Shown: positions 22,713-34,877 of the stretch, piece after piece | How positions within the stretch are numbered: position 1 is the stretch's first letter | How the letters are laid out: each line of letters begins with the position of its first letter | Origin: Paraphysomonas bandaiensis | Lineage: Eukaryota; Chrysophyceae | Direction of reading: 5' to 3' | Assembly (NCBI GenBank): GCA_965644295.1 | Contig: CBFFRP010000118.1 | Coordinates: 1-52,545, forward strand | Length of the DNA: 52,545 bases | The notes under the pieces: generated by a model | The model's input: only the letters and a program-made list of their open reading frames with translations | What the model was told of the DNA's origin: nothing | Database searches by the model: none | Program-made: the position numbers and the translations under genes

Positions 22713-25683
22713 ATGGTAAAATCTGAAAATAAAATGTCATCAAAGAAAGATTATTCAAAAGGTTTTATCCTTGCAATGATAATATTCGCCCACATGTGAT
22801 TGTGTTGATTATTAGGCACCTTAAATGGTGATATCGACCTTCCAAGTGAAGAAATTATCAGGAGAATGAAAGTTTTGAGTAAGTCTCAAACAGCTTTTCT
22901 CAAGGTAGATTGTTGTGTGTTTTGATAATATGTGATTTCACTGATATTTAGGCATATCTTCATCGTAAACTGGACCATGCGAAAGGATTAGTTCAAAAAA
23001 CTCTGGAAGCCTTATCAAGTAGCACCGACAGTGATGAATTATCTGATCTTCACAAGCAGCTCCAGAAATTACATCTGGATGATATTCGAGTGGATGTTTC
23101 GTCGACTGAGCTGATGATGCACGAAGAAATGGAGTTACTACGGAAGGCAATAAATAAAAACACGTTGCAGCCATCTTCTCTTCCATCAAGCGTTGATGAC
23201 GGGGATGACTCCAAGGATTCAAGAGTAAAAGTTCTTGAATCTGAAAACGCAAACCTTCGAGGACTTTTGAAAGAGCTAAAGGCGGAGCTGCTGAATGCAG
23301 GCAAAAGAAAAGACGGCGATTCTCCCTCTACACCTGTTGTTGATTCAGAGCAATCGGTGAAGCAGTCAAAGGAAATCGAAAGATTGAAGAAAGAGCTAGA
23401 TCAATCTAAGAAATCTTTGCAAGAAAAGGACGAGGAGGTCCGAGCTGCTCTGGAGGAAGTGGAAGCTCTCCGTAGTTCTGGCGGGAATACTGAGTCTGCC
23501 CTGGCCGAACATAAGGCTGAAATCAAGGCACTGAAAACAGAAATGGAGACACTGAAACAGTCCTCTGCTTCAGGAGCAGAGGAGACTGGAATGCTGAAGA
23601 AACAGATCAAGGAGCTACAGGATGCTATAGAGGATGAAAAGAAGGCAACTGCGGAGCAAGTGAGCAAATTCAATGCCGAGAAGAAAGAACTCGAGCACAA
23701 GCTGCAAGAGGTGCAGAAAGCGGCTGAACAAGAAAAGGATGATGCCATGGAGGCTATGACTCGTGAAATAGAGGTAGCTAAAGTGTATGTCGTGACTTGT
23801 TTTTCGTAATACCCTGTTAGGATTTGGTGAAAAAACATTCTGCCGAGACAGCTGCGCAAGCTAAAGAGACGAAAAAACTTCAAAAAGCTTTGAGCAAATA
23901 CAAAAATTCCTCCAAGAGCCTTGCCGGCGGTCTTGGGGCCATCCGTCGTAATGCTAGTGAACTAAAAGCATCTCAAAAGCGGCTTGTGACTGACACTCGC
24001 GACGTCATTCGCGGCGTGCAGAGTGAATTCAGCACTACATTCACCAATGGAATACTCGGTAAACTGACGGTATGTCCTAGGAGAGGCATTATTTATATGT
24101 ATAATTCTAGCTACCATTAGAAACTCGATGCCATGGTAGGAGAAGTATCGAAGAAGTACCGAAAGGAGCTATCCGAAAGGAAACGATTGCATAATGTGAT
24201 TCAGGAGCTTAAAGGAAACATCCGAGTGTATCTCCGAGCTCGCCCGCCTAGTGCAAGAGAGATCGAACAGTTCGGTAGGTGGAAAACTTAGACCTATACT
24301 GTTTTTGCTATGATACTGCGTAAGCGTAGCGTAATTTCTGCTGTCGTCGATTTATCGTACATGGCTAATATAATGGGTGCAGGTGAAGAGACTGTCTGTG
24401 TGTCTTTCCCTGAGAACGGAGAAGTAAAAGTCTTCAATGAGAAAGGCCGCGAAAAGACTTGGGAATTCGATGAAGTGTTTGATTTGCAGGCTACCCAGGA
24501 AAAGATTTATTCCGAAGTTTCGGATCTGGTTACTAGTGTCTTAGACGGCTATAATGTATGTATTTTTGCCTATGGACAAACTGGTAGTGGGTAAGTAGCA
24601 GAACACTTGCGAACGGTTGGGAGTGACGCTCGTGCTGTTATGCAGGAAAACTTTCACAATGACGGGTCCTCCTGACTGCAGAGGTGTGAACACACGCGCT
24701 CTAGATGAGCTCTTTCAGAAGTGTCAGGAACGTGGAGATGAGTGGAGGTCAACCATTACAGTGAGCGTTCTAGAAGTGTACAACGAGGAGATAAGAGACT
24801 TAATGGTACCACCGGGAAGCGGCGACAAGTAAACCTACTATCCGCTCTTTACTTACGAATCTTACTCTTTACCACTATAGATTAGACGTCAAACAAGGTC
24901 CGAATGGAAACTACGTCCCTGGTCTCACAGAAGTTCCGGTAACCTCCAACGCAGAAGTATCTGATCTTTTGGCACTAGCAGACAGAAACAGGTAACGAAT
25001 TATATGCATATGGACCACATCACATGCGCATGCAGTACGTGTTCGTGCATTTGATGTCCCTTTATTGTAGATCTCAAACATCCACCAATATGAATGAACA
25101 CTCGTCGCGATCGCATATGATGCTCACCGTTACTGTGGTCGCTGAGAACCGCACTGCCAATGTAACTGCCCGAGGAAAGCTGAATTTGGTTAGTTAACAT
25201 GTCACTTTGAAAGGGATAATGTAACTGTAAATGTAGGTCGATCTTGCTGGATCAGAGAGAATAAACAAGTCGGGGGCCACTGGGCAGGCGCTCAAGGAGG
25301 CTCAAAACATTAACAAGTCTCTCTCGGCACTTGGGGATGTGATAGCAGCCCGGGGCGCCAAACAGGCGCATGTGCCATTCCGTAACTCCACCTTGACATA
25401 CCTCTTGCAGGTGAGCACTTTCGTAGTAATAAATGCATCTCCTGATGTCTGTATCGTAGGATTCGCTCTCACAAGATAGCAAGACCTTGATGTTTGTGTG
25501 CATCAGTCCGGTCGTATACAATGCAGAGGAAACTTTCTGTTCTTTGAACTTTGCCGCAAGGTAATTTTGTGATTAATGATGAGCCTAGTCATTGATATAT
25601 TATTTTTCAGAGTTCGAAGTGTTGAGCTCGGGAAAGCAACGAAAAATGTCACAGGCGGGGGTGCCGCAAAGAAGAAGAAGTAG
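22713..25683 (+). CDS. Kinesin-14 family C-terminal motor
   Basis: Twelve exons: 22713-22761, 22816-22904, 22952-23773, 23821-24069, 24121-24274, 24383-24590, 24646-24828, 24881-24991, 25071-25188, 25237-25410, 25460-25560, 25611-25683; introns 47-108 nt; 776 residues. The first half (about residues 90-430) is charged coiled coil. The neck leads into the motor at [14 protein letters not shown]. Motor motifs are [14 protein letters not shown] (P-loop, about residue 520), NEHSSRSH (switch I), LVDLAGSE (switch II, about 662), [13 protein letters not shown] and [17 protein letters not shown]. The motor lies at the C-terminus, the diagnostic layout for minus-end-directed kinesin-14, which works in spindle organisation and microtubule sliding. 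The protein ends about 20 residues after the motor with a Lys-rich tail. An in-frame second ATG at 22734 is an alternative start. Confidence 0.95.
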
Positions 25684-27240
25684 AATTCTATGTTATTAAC
25701 CAGAATTGTGTGGGCGGTGCGATTCATAAAGCGGGGCATTTTTCATATACAGTGCAAATCATGTATGTTAGAGAAATGCACAGTCATTAGACTTTAATAA
25801 TATATCGTACGCAAGAACGGGTGCTCACGATGAGTAATGAGTACTATTTTGTAACCAAGTGCTGCGTGGAGTAATGCTAGCTAGTGATATCAACAAGGAA
25901 ACTCTGTTTTAGAGAACACGATAGCACAATAACTCGAACTAAGTAATATAGTTGTACTTTATTAATTTACGCTTTTAGTTAGTGCAATATTGACTGATTG
26001 ATATTATAGATATAGCAAGTTTATGATGTTGTAGCACTGTGAGTTAGGAACCACGTCATTCACCAACATCAACATTCTGTTCTACAAATCATATCTTTAA
26101 CAGCTACTATATTTTCAGTTTATTTGTATACTTGTAATAGCTACTCCTATACTGTAGTCATGTATATTCTGTATTTCATTGCTACATAGAATACAGGATA
26201 ACTACTAGCGATTGGCTTTACCAAACTTCAAGTACGCACGTAGGAGTTGGTTGTAGTTCAATATACTTAGCAAAACCGTAGTAGTAAAAATAATTGAAAG
26301 GGAATAAAAATTTCTATATCCTATAACATACGTTTATGTTGCAGTTTTAAGAAAAAGTATATAAAATAGTGGATATCATGGGACATGATCACTACTGTAG
26401 GTCATACAATAATCAATTCTCTTAGTCATTATCCTAACTGAGAGCTCAAATATATTGAGTATTGACCATTTCAGACAATGAGATCGTTTTAAAAGAAGTT
26501 TAAGTTTGTCAAACTAGATAGATTACGTTATTATAATTGTACACACAATTGTGTGTGTTGTCATGTAACACATGTCAACAACATGATAAATTATTTCGTT
26601 CATGTCAACCACTGCTCAACTTCCGTATCTTGAATCGTCATGATATAAAACTTCAGTTTCACAGTTATAGCTATATATAGCACCTTTGACTATTGACTAC
26701 GTATTACTGTTTTTCACATTGTATTTAACGTATTCTACAGTACTATCTTAGAGAACCATACGTATTCCAACTGAATACACTAACGACGCATCTGGCTACC
26801 TTCAGTAGTAAGGAGTAGTACACAAAAACAGGAAGATAATAGTTGGCCGAACAAATACAGGCCATGGAGCAATTACTATAGCATAAAGATTACTGTACTC
26901 ACTGCTGTTTTGTCTCACTGCATTCTACATTGCGTGGGAGTACTCTAGTATATTCAGTATGTCACTTGAAGACAATGTGCGAGAATACAGTGAAATATGG
27001 TGATGTACAAATGCTGTGGTATGTTGTGATGATATTGAGAAACTGAAATACAGGGCCAGTCAACAATATATTGCCAGCAATAATAATAATAATAATATTC
27101 TCAAGATCAATAATTATTATTAAATTTGTTGCAATATATTGATATATATTGAGCGCTAAGAGAAGAAATGAGCTCGATCGGTAGTAACTAGTTAGTAGAG
27201 GTTACAGCATAATGATGAAAACCCAATAACAATGCAGCAA
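25684..27240. other. Intergenic, 1.56 kb
   Basis: AT-rich, no gene. At 27051-27150 there is a CAGGGCCAGTCAACAATATA sequence with a related inverted copy 90 bp further on (TTGCAATATATTG). It may be a terminal inverted repeat of the adjacent hAT relic or a small non-autonomous element. Confidence 0.45.
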
Positions 27241-27747
27241 CTAGTACTCTAAGTGTTCCAACTCTTCGTCACTGTCGTCCTCATTCTTATAATCGGGCAG
27301 TCTATCTTCGATGACCTGTTGCACTGTCTTTGCGGTCCACATGTGTTTGTTGAAGCGCAGCTGTTCGAGGCGTCGTGGCGCAAGTGTGTCATGATAATCT
27401 TGGCTCTGCTGAACAAACGCTCCTCAACGTTAGTTGTACTCAATATGTGCTTGGTCGATAGATACTGGGTGTCAAGCTGTTGTCGTAACTTCTTGCTGTG
27501 GTGGATCTGTCGCTTCAAAAGCAGCAGCAGCGTTTCTTACATTTGCCACTTCGACGGCCCTTTCCAGTGATTCAGCTTCTTCTGCATTTAGTGAAATAGT
27601 TTGATCTTTCAAAATATGTTTAGTAACGAGAGGTTCACATATGTAGGAGATTATGCGTGGAAGAAAATGAGATTGTGTTGTTTGTCGCATTAATTGTGTT
27701 GTTTGTTTCGTGAAAACGTTATTAATTACTCTATCTAGTCTAACCAT
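27241..27747 (-). pseudogene. hAT-type transposase C-terminal relic
   Basis: Minus strand. The dimerisation region of hAT transposases is recognisable in the frame from 27518: YLSTKHILSTTNVEERLFSR, where ERLFSRA is the family hallmark. The frame then breaks near 27370-27382. After a shift of one base it continues as RRLEQLRFNKHMWTAKTVQQ and runs to a stop at 27243-27241 with an acidic tail. Upstream, a third frame (27747-27472) appears to carry the preceding portion. At least two frameshifts and the missing catalytic region show a dead copy. No intact TIR or target-site duplication pair was established, though CAGGGCC at 27051 is a plausible right end. Confidence 0.7.
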
Positions 27748-28051
27748 CTAACCACAAATTCTCTCTGAGATCTATTTAATAATGAGCAATTTACAACACA
27801 ATCTTGATTGTTTGATGCAACCATCAGACTTTCCCACCAACCAATTTATGTCACGTCAACCAAAGTATGTAACAATTACAAATTTGCTACATAATCATAC
27901 TATCATAATGCGTCATGTAAGAGTTCGTGAATCATAGTTTCAATACGTAATGCGTAGGCGCAGTCTTTACAATTTTGAACTTGTATTCATATTATGCAAA
28001 TTCAAAATTTTTACAGCGCTACGTCACTGTACTCGATGGGAGGGTGTTCTA
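27748..28051. other. Short intergenic region
   Basis: 304 bp, AT-rich, downstream of the Ca2+-ATPase stop; no feature seen. Confidence 0.5.
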
Positions 28052-31000
28052 CTAAAATTTCATGTACTGATCATCACGTTTATTTGCAGTACGGCTACTT
28101 TTGTAACGGTTAAATAACTTAAAAAGTTCTTCTATCACTAGAATTGGAAGGGCAAACTTGAAAACCATCTGAGATAACAACATCACAAAATTTAAAAATG
28201 GGTATATATTTTAAAAGTGGCCTTACCTTCCATTCATCAACGGACAATGGGTGAAGATTGAGCAAAGAAGAAAGAAACGGTATATACATAACACCAACAT
28301 GTAACGCAGCGGGAATTAGCACACCAAGTATCAGCCAGGGGTTGCTCCACGGTGGAACAGAGAGTAGAGAGCTTTCAGGTGAGACCGCAGATAGAGCCTT
28401 TAGGAGCTCAATGACCACCAAAACCGAAAGAGATATGGACTGTGCTCGATATCTGAGGTCCGTGAATATAGTGCACGGGGTATCAGGCCACATAGGAGCG
28501 AGGGCTGAATGAGCAAAGTTGTTCCACTTGCCACACTCTTGCCAGTTCATAAGCTGACGGAGGGTAACACCTTTGTCCATAAACCACCACACGTAGGATC
28601 CAATAGTAGCAATGCCCACATAGCTGGCACTGATGAGGTATTTCAAGAAAACGCCGGCCGACAGGAGCGGTTCGTTTCGGCGTCGTGGGTGACGCTGCAT
28701 GATGCTGCGTGGAGGAGGGTTAAAGCCCAAAGCAGTCGCCGGGGGGCCATCCGTGACCAAATTCACCCAAAGAAGATGTAGTGCAGTGAGTGGCTCAGGA
28801 ATTCCCAAAAGCGTAGCCACAAGTATGGTAGCAATCTCCCCCAAGTTACTTGATATAAGAAACCCGATAAAGGCCTGCATATTCGAATATATGCCACGAC
28901 CTTCTTCAATCGCTGCCACAATACTGGAAAAGTTATCATCTGATAGTACCATATCTGCAGCACCTTTCGCAACTTCTGTACCCGTTATCCCCATGGCCAC
29001 TCCAATGTCAGCGGCCACCAAAGCGGGGCTGTCATTCACCCCATCTCCTGTCATTGCTGTCACCTCCCCCAGACTTTCCAAAAGGGATATTAGTCGTTGC
29101 TTATCACGTGGCTCCGCGCGACAAAATACTTTGTTTCCTTCCCTGATAATGTCGAGTTGAGCGCTCGGTGAGAGAGCGAAGAATTCCTTTCCAGTGTATG
29201 CTGACGAATTATCAGAATCCTGAGATAAGATCCCCACTTCCCGCGCTATGGCCACCGCGGTATCTTTGGAGTCTCCTGTTATCATCATCACCCGAACACC
29301 AGCATTTTTGCACTGTTGAATGGCCGCTGCCACATCAGGCCTGGCTGGATCCTTGATTCCACACAGACCGATAAATACCATATCTGACTCTATATCCTTA
29401 TACCCCGCTCGGTCTCGAAGGGAAGGAGAAACAGCAGCTTCAAGAGCACTAGACACCGTGGATAAATCCGACTCAAGTGTATCACCATCCTTATAAGCCA
29501 GCGCCAAACAACGCAAAGGGCGTCCAGACATCTCAGATATCTTATCCATCAATTCGCGACGCAGTCTATCATTTAAGGGAATCTTCTTACCGTTCTCTAG
29601 GCTGGCATGTGTGCATCTTGCAAGCAACAAATCTGGAGCACCTTTCGTAAACAATCGGTTAAATTGATTCTCTGTGTCTCGACACAACACACTCATAGAT
29701 TTTCGTTCACGAGAGAACTCCAAGGTCGCTAGGGGATCGTATCTAGACCGCCACATGTCATTGCAACGACGAACACTATCCATCGGACCTTCGGCTAAGA
29801 GGCCCCCATTTCCCCCCATTTTTTCTACTAGAACTTTCAATGCAGCTTCAGTGGGTTCCCCTATGCTGACATACCCTATAGATTTGTCGTAGCGGATCTC
29901 AGCATCATTACACATGGAGCACACACTTGCAAAGTCCCGAAACAGCTCAGAATCCATATTCTCTTCGCTAAACCTTTCAATCTTTCCTTCGGGATTAAAC
30001 GATACACCACTGACAGCTCTCTCGTTTGTCTGAAACTCTCCACTATTTTCACTTTCAGACAATGTTACAATTGCCTTTACCGTCATCTGATTGGTTGTTA
30101 GGGTTCCCGTCTTGTCGGTGCATATGACTGATGTGCAGCCCAGGGTTTCTAACGATGAGAGTTTGCGAACAATCACATTACGCTGTGCCATGCGCTTCGT
30201 ACCAAGAGAAAGACACAGTGTAATGGCTGCTGGGAGCCCTTCTGGAACAGCTGCTACACCAAGTGCCACGGCACTCTTTGCATAGTGCACTGCTCCCATT
30301 GTCCAGCTCCCGAAGGCGGTAAAGCGTGGTATATTGGCCACCCACATTAGCGTACATATTGCGCCAACGACATTCGTTAATTTGCGAGCAAACAAATCGA
30401 GGCTCTCTTCCAGAGGAGTTTTACCACGCTCCTGTCGAGCACTTATAACATCCGTACTTATTTTTCCCATCTCGGTTTGAGGCCCCGTGCCAACAACAAG
30501 AGCAACACAACCACCTTGAACAACCGTGGTACCTCCGAATACCATGTTTGCCTTCTCAGATAGCTCCACAGCTGCTTCCCCGGGAATAATATCTGTATGC
30601 TTTGCAGCAGGTACAGTTTCTCCTGTAAGAGAACTTTCGTCAGTGCTAAATGAAGCGGTTCGTAGACGTATAACACGGCCGTCTGCAGGAACCTGGTCGC
30701 CCACTCGTAGGTATATGATATCACCAGGGACTACATTTTCACCAGGAATGACAGCCCACTCACGATCTCGGTAAACACAAGCGGTCTTCGGCTGCATCTT
30801 AAGGAGGGAAGAAAGACAGTTATCAGCGGAGCGGGACTGCCAGACGCCAACCGCAGCGTTCAATGCAAGTATTGAGAGTATTACAACCGGCTCTGCAAAG
30901 GCGTAACCGCCCCCGTCTGCTGCAGCCATTAATACTGATATAAATGTGACAACCAATAAAACTTGGGAGAGTCGATCTGAAAACTGCTCACGAAACAGCT

Positions 31001-31396
31001 GAAGCACTGAAGCGCTGGGAGTAAAAGGAAGAGTGTTTGGCCCATACCGTGCAAGACGTCGCTGTACTTCATCCCCGTCTAACCCAGTATCATCTCTAGA
31101 AGATAACCTCGTTAGGCAATCTGAAATAGACAGAGAATGAGGGTTATCAAGAGGCAGTGTGGAGTCAACGTCATGAATCTGAGATACACTGCCGGCACTA
31201 TGAACTGGTGACCTGAGGGCACCCAATCGAGATAATGGGACTTGAACTTTAAGGGGAAATCTTGTAGTATGAAGCCATGAACTAGAAGCACTTGCAGCAG
31301 CACCTGTATGTATGATATAATGCGTCGCAATTCATATATACAGCATACATCATACGTACAGATTAATAGCCCAAGACACACAGATATAGCCACCAT
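28052..31396 (-). CDS. P2A-type (SERCA-like) Ca2+-transporting ATPase with N-terminal presequence
   Basis: Three exons: 31396-31360, 31303-28227, 28168-28052; introns 56 and 58 nt; 1076 residues. It pumps Ca2+ from cytosol into an organelle lumen using ATP. Motifs present: TGET (actuator), PEGLPAAIT in M4, phosphorylated Asp409 in DKTGTLTTNQM, KGAPD, MITGDSKDTA, GDGVND, and the M6 Ca2+ site LWVNLVTDGPPATALGF. The last exon restores the usual end EWK-MVFKFALPILVIEELFKLF; without splicing the frame ends in unrelated residues. The first exon adds a hydrophobic signal peptide (MVAISVCLGLLIC), then AAASASSSWLHTTRFPLK and more basic, acid-free sequence before the normal P2A N-terminus. That resembles a bipartite plastid-type presequence and is unusual for a SERCA. 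ATG 31396 was chosen because no other in-frame ATG precedes the conserved region. Confidence 0.92.
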
Positions 31397-31544
31397 CGTG
31401 CAACTCAGATTAATCAGACTACTCCACAGATATCATTGTTACCTAAGGATGTGAAGCATATACGGTAAGAGGTCATTCTTACCACTATTGATGCATGATG
31501 ATGTGACTATGGCTTGCTATGTACAGAGTCTTAAGTACATACAT
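31397..31544. promoter_or_regulatory. Likely promoter / 5' region of the Ca2+-ATPase
   Basis: 148 bp between the pump start and the left arm of the large inverted repeat. No specific elements were recognised. Part of the promoter could lie within the repeat arm. Confidence 0.3.
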
Positions 31545-32640
31545 ACCGACAACAGCATCGGAGGGGCAACATCCGTAGTCCCGTTTTTCTGTTCTGTACG
31601 TGAATATTAGTATGATCGAATGGGGATGGCGGGCTCTTCATATCTACACACCACATCCAAATAAGCATATCTTCATATTAAAACTATTCGGAATGTACTG
31701 TTGTGTTGTTGTGCCCACTGTAGAAACTTAATTTTATCGATTTTATGCTGTAATGATGCAGGAAGTTCACCCAAATATTGACCACAGTTTGGACCACACA
31801 ATCCCATTATCATGAAGTGCTCGTTACAATCATACATCCCTAGTAGATGAAGACTGTCCCCTGGATGATTTGTCATTAGATATATTTTGAAGGAGCTTCA
31901 GAAAGAGCTACCAGCGGATGATGCATACGACTAAAAGTGTTTACATGAAGCTCTTCTGCAGCAGTGCAGGGCAACTATGAAAGGAAGGATATATGCAAAG
32001 ATATCCAAAGAGAATGGGGAAATGGAGGGAGAAACAAAACTAGGAGACAAGATTTGAAGATAGGTGGCATTGAATATATATCATTATGCTTTATCATGAA
32101 GACTTTAAAGCGAACTAGAATTTAAGGACATACATACTTCCCTTGCAGTAAGTTGTAAGACGAAGTTGTTTGTGAGTATGGATTTCATGATATATACAAC
32201 TAATGTGGTGTACGTTGTAGATCGCCGTAATGATATTGCATTTCGGTCAATAGTACATACTTAAATCATCGTATGCCTTATTTGCATAAACCATTTGATG
32301 TAACCTAAAACTGTAATGATGTATGTTATACTTTCCGTGTAGTAAGCTATTTATGCATGTATATTGCATGATGTAACAAGTGTAATGTATACTGTAGGCC
32401 GCTGCAATGATATTCGAATTTGTTTTTGTTAATTGCACATACTCAAACCTTCGTATGTCACAACTATTTGTCTAACGTTATCTCGCAGCAGCAATTTCTA
32501 GCGAGCGTGTGCAAGCAAGCTAGGGACTATTTATTATAGTTTACAGACAATCGTTTCAATATACTCATGCTAAGGTATAGCAAGTAGCTATGTAACGCTT
32601 GTAAAATGTTTATATGTGCGCGAATAATAAGACGAAGAGC
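31545..32640. repeat. Left arm of large inverted repeat
   Basis: Positions 31545 to about 32640 pair with 34500 to about 33405: coordinates of matching points always sum to 66045. I found only a few substitutions, for example two within the 200 bp at 31673-31876. Arms of about 1.1 kb at around 99% identity imply a recent origin. Short 63- and 67-codon frames inside are carried in both arms and are not recognisable proteins. Confidence 0.95.
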
Positions 32641-33404
32641 CGTTGCATCTAACACTATTATAAAACGGGACAACCTCACTCCTGTACGTCATTTGTCTAA
32701 ATTTTAAAGTCTAAAATTATTACTACCTGCCAAACTGTGTCTAGGTACAAGTAGGAAAAGGCTTGTTAAGCCCCTGATATAGTGGAGAAATTTTGCAAGG
32801 AGGAGGGGTGAGAAGAAAGAAATAATGCCGCAGCTTTGGCGAAACATGCGAAGGCGGCTTAGGCTCTGTTGGGAAGGTAATCAGAGAAGGACAGGTTTAA
32901 TTCCTTATCTCCAGAGCAGTATAAGGCTGAGAAAGTGACCAAGAAAAGAGTAGGAGCTGAAGCAATAAGACAGAAGTTTGAAGCAGTCGCTGGAGAATTA
33001 GCTGAAGCTCTTGTTTTCCTTGAAACATATCATCGTTGAAGAGTATCTGAGTTAAACGTTTATGAAGTATATTAGTTGAAACATGTTTTGTTTGAAAAGT
33101 GTTTCAGCTGTAACATGTCTTGTTTGAAAAGTGTTTTAGTTGTAACATGTCTTGTTTGAAAAATATTTTAGTTTTAACATGTTTTGTATGAACAAATGAG
33201 AAGTATTCTAGCTGAACCATGTTTTGTTTAAAAAGTGTGTTAAGTAGAAACTTACTAACCTTTTTTAAAAGTATCTGAATTGAAACAACTTTTGAAACAT
33301 CTACACGATGTATGAAATAAATTGCCCAGGAATAGTATGAGAAAAATTCCATGTACTTGCACGAAACAGATTGCTTACGAGGCCAGGCAGCAAGCAGTAT
33401 AACC
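32641..33404. other. Spacer between inverted-repeat arms
   Basis: About 764 bp. At 32880-33037 a plus-strand stretch reads as part of a charged helical protein (SPEQYKAEKVTKKRVGAEA and onward, ending at TGA) but is closed upstream, so it is at most a relic. At about 33060-33240 there are four to five imperfect copies of a roughly 39-bp unit containing AACATGTCTTGTTTGAAAAG. No complete gene is present. Confidence 0.6.
33060..33245. repeat. About 39-bp minisatellite in the spacer
   Basis: Imperfect tandem units around the words AACATGT(C/T)TTGTTTGAA and AAGTGTTTTAG; four to five copies, diverging towards the right. Confidence 0.75.
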
Positions 33405-34500
33405 GTTTTTCGTCTTATTATTCGCGCACATATAAACATTTTACAAGCGTTACATAGCTACTTGCTATACCTTAGCATGAGTATATTGAAACGATTGTCT
33501 GTAAACTATAATAAATAGTCCCTAGCTTGCTTGCACACGCTCGCTAGAAATTGCTGCTGCGAGATAACGTTAGACAAATAGTTGTGACATACGAAGGTTT
33601 GAGTATGTGCAATTAACAAAAACAAATTCGAATATCATTGCAGCGGCCTACAGTATACATTACACTTGTTACATCATGCAATATACATGCATAAATAGCT
33701 TACTACACGGAAAGTATAACATACATCATTACAGTTTTAGGTTACATCAAATGGTTTATGCAAATAAGGCATACGATGATTTAAGTATGTACTATTGACC
33801 GAAATGCAATATCATTACGGCGATCTACAACGTACACCACATTAGTTGTATATATCATGAAATCCATACTCACAAACAACTTCGTCTTACAACTTACTGC
33901 AAGGGAAGTATGTATGTCCTTAAATTCTAGTTCGCTTTAAAGTCTTCATGATAAAGCATAATGATATATATTCAATGCCACCTATCTTCAAATCTTGTCT
34001 CCTAGTTTTGTTTCTCCCTCCATTTCCCCATTCTCTTTGGATATCTTTGCATATATCCTTCCTTTCATAGTTGCCCTGCACTGCTGCAGAAGAGCTTCAT
34101 GTAAACACTTTTAGTCGTATGCATCATCCGCTGGTAGCTCTTTCTGAAGCTCCTTCAAAATATATCTAATGACAAATCATCCAGGGGACAGTCTTCATCT
34201 ACTAGGGATGTATGATTGTAACGAGCACTTCATGATAATGGGATTGTGTGGTCCAAACTGTGGTCAATATTTGGGTGAACTTCCTGCATCATTACAGCAT
34301 AAAATCGATGAAATTAAGTTTCTACAGTGGGCACAACAACACAACAGTGTATTCCGAATAGTTTTAATATGAAGATATGCTTATTTGGATGTGGTGTGTA
34401 GATATGAAGAGCCCGCCATCCCCATTCGATCATACTAATATTCACGTACAGAACAGAAAAACGGGACTACGGATGTTGCCCCTCCGATGCTGTTGTCGGC
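33405..34500. repeat. Right arm of large inverted repeat
   Basis: Reverse complement of the left arm (see 31545-32640). The outer end runs into a CATA microsatellite at 34502-34540, which resembles the ACATACATAC found just outside the left arm. That hampers recognition of a target-site duplication. Confidence 0.95.
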
Positions 34501-34877
34501 ATACACACATACATACATACACACATACATACATACAGAATACTGTCTGTTATACATTAGAATACTGCTGTCCTTATTATTTGAGTTGCTGTGTTATTAT
34601 ACTGCTGCTGATCCATTCCTAAATCATAATGAACTGAAAAATATTATAAGATCCGTTGAAGATTTCACTCAACATCACACTTCACTTCATTCTTATATAT
34701 ATTCACTTTTTTTTTTTAGAAGATGTCTAACGAAAATTTTTTATGTTAGTTTCATAGTATGATCACTTTACGTTCCTTTCACGCCGTGTGGTAAAGTGCT
34801 GAGTCAATTTCATTAAAAACTCCATTGCAAGCAATTAGGTTGCACAAGACCTTTAGGGTTGGGCTTTGCTTGCTGAT
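34501..34877. other. Intergenic with CATA microsatellite
   Basis: ACATACATACATACACACAT-type repeat at 34502-34540, then AT-rich DNA with a T12 tract near 34710. Presumed promoter side of the lipid-kinase gene. Confidence 0.5.

Noticed and set aside
28119-28226. Ca2+-ATPase C-terminus read straight through the last intron
   Set aside because: The unspliced end is unrelated to the family, while splicing 28169-28226 gives the typical P2A C-terminal helix.
31224-31226. TTG at 31226 as the start of the Ca2+-ATPase
   Set aside because: It is not an ATG, and the frame stays open upstream to a 3' splice site at 31304-31305 that joins to an ATG exon.
31673-34372. 67- and 63-codon frames found once in each inverted-repeat arm
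   Set aside because: Their duplication follows from the arms being copies; the predicted peptides match no family and have no splice partners I could find.
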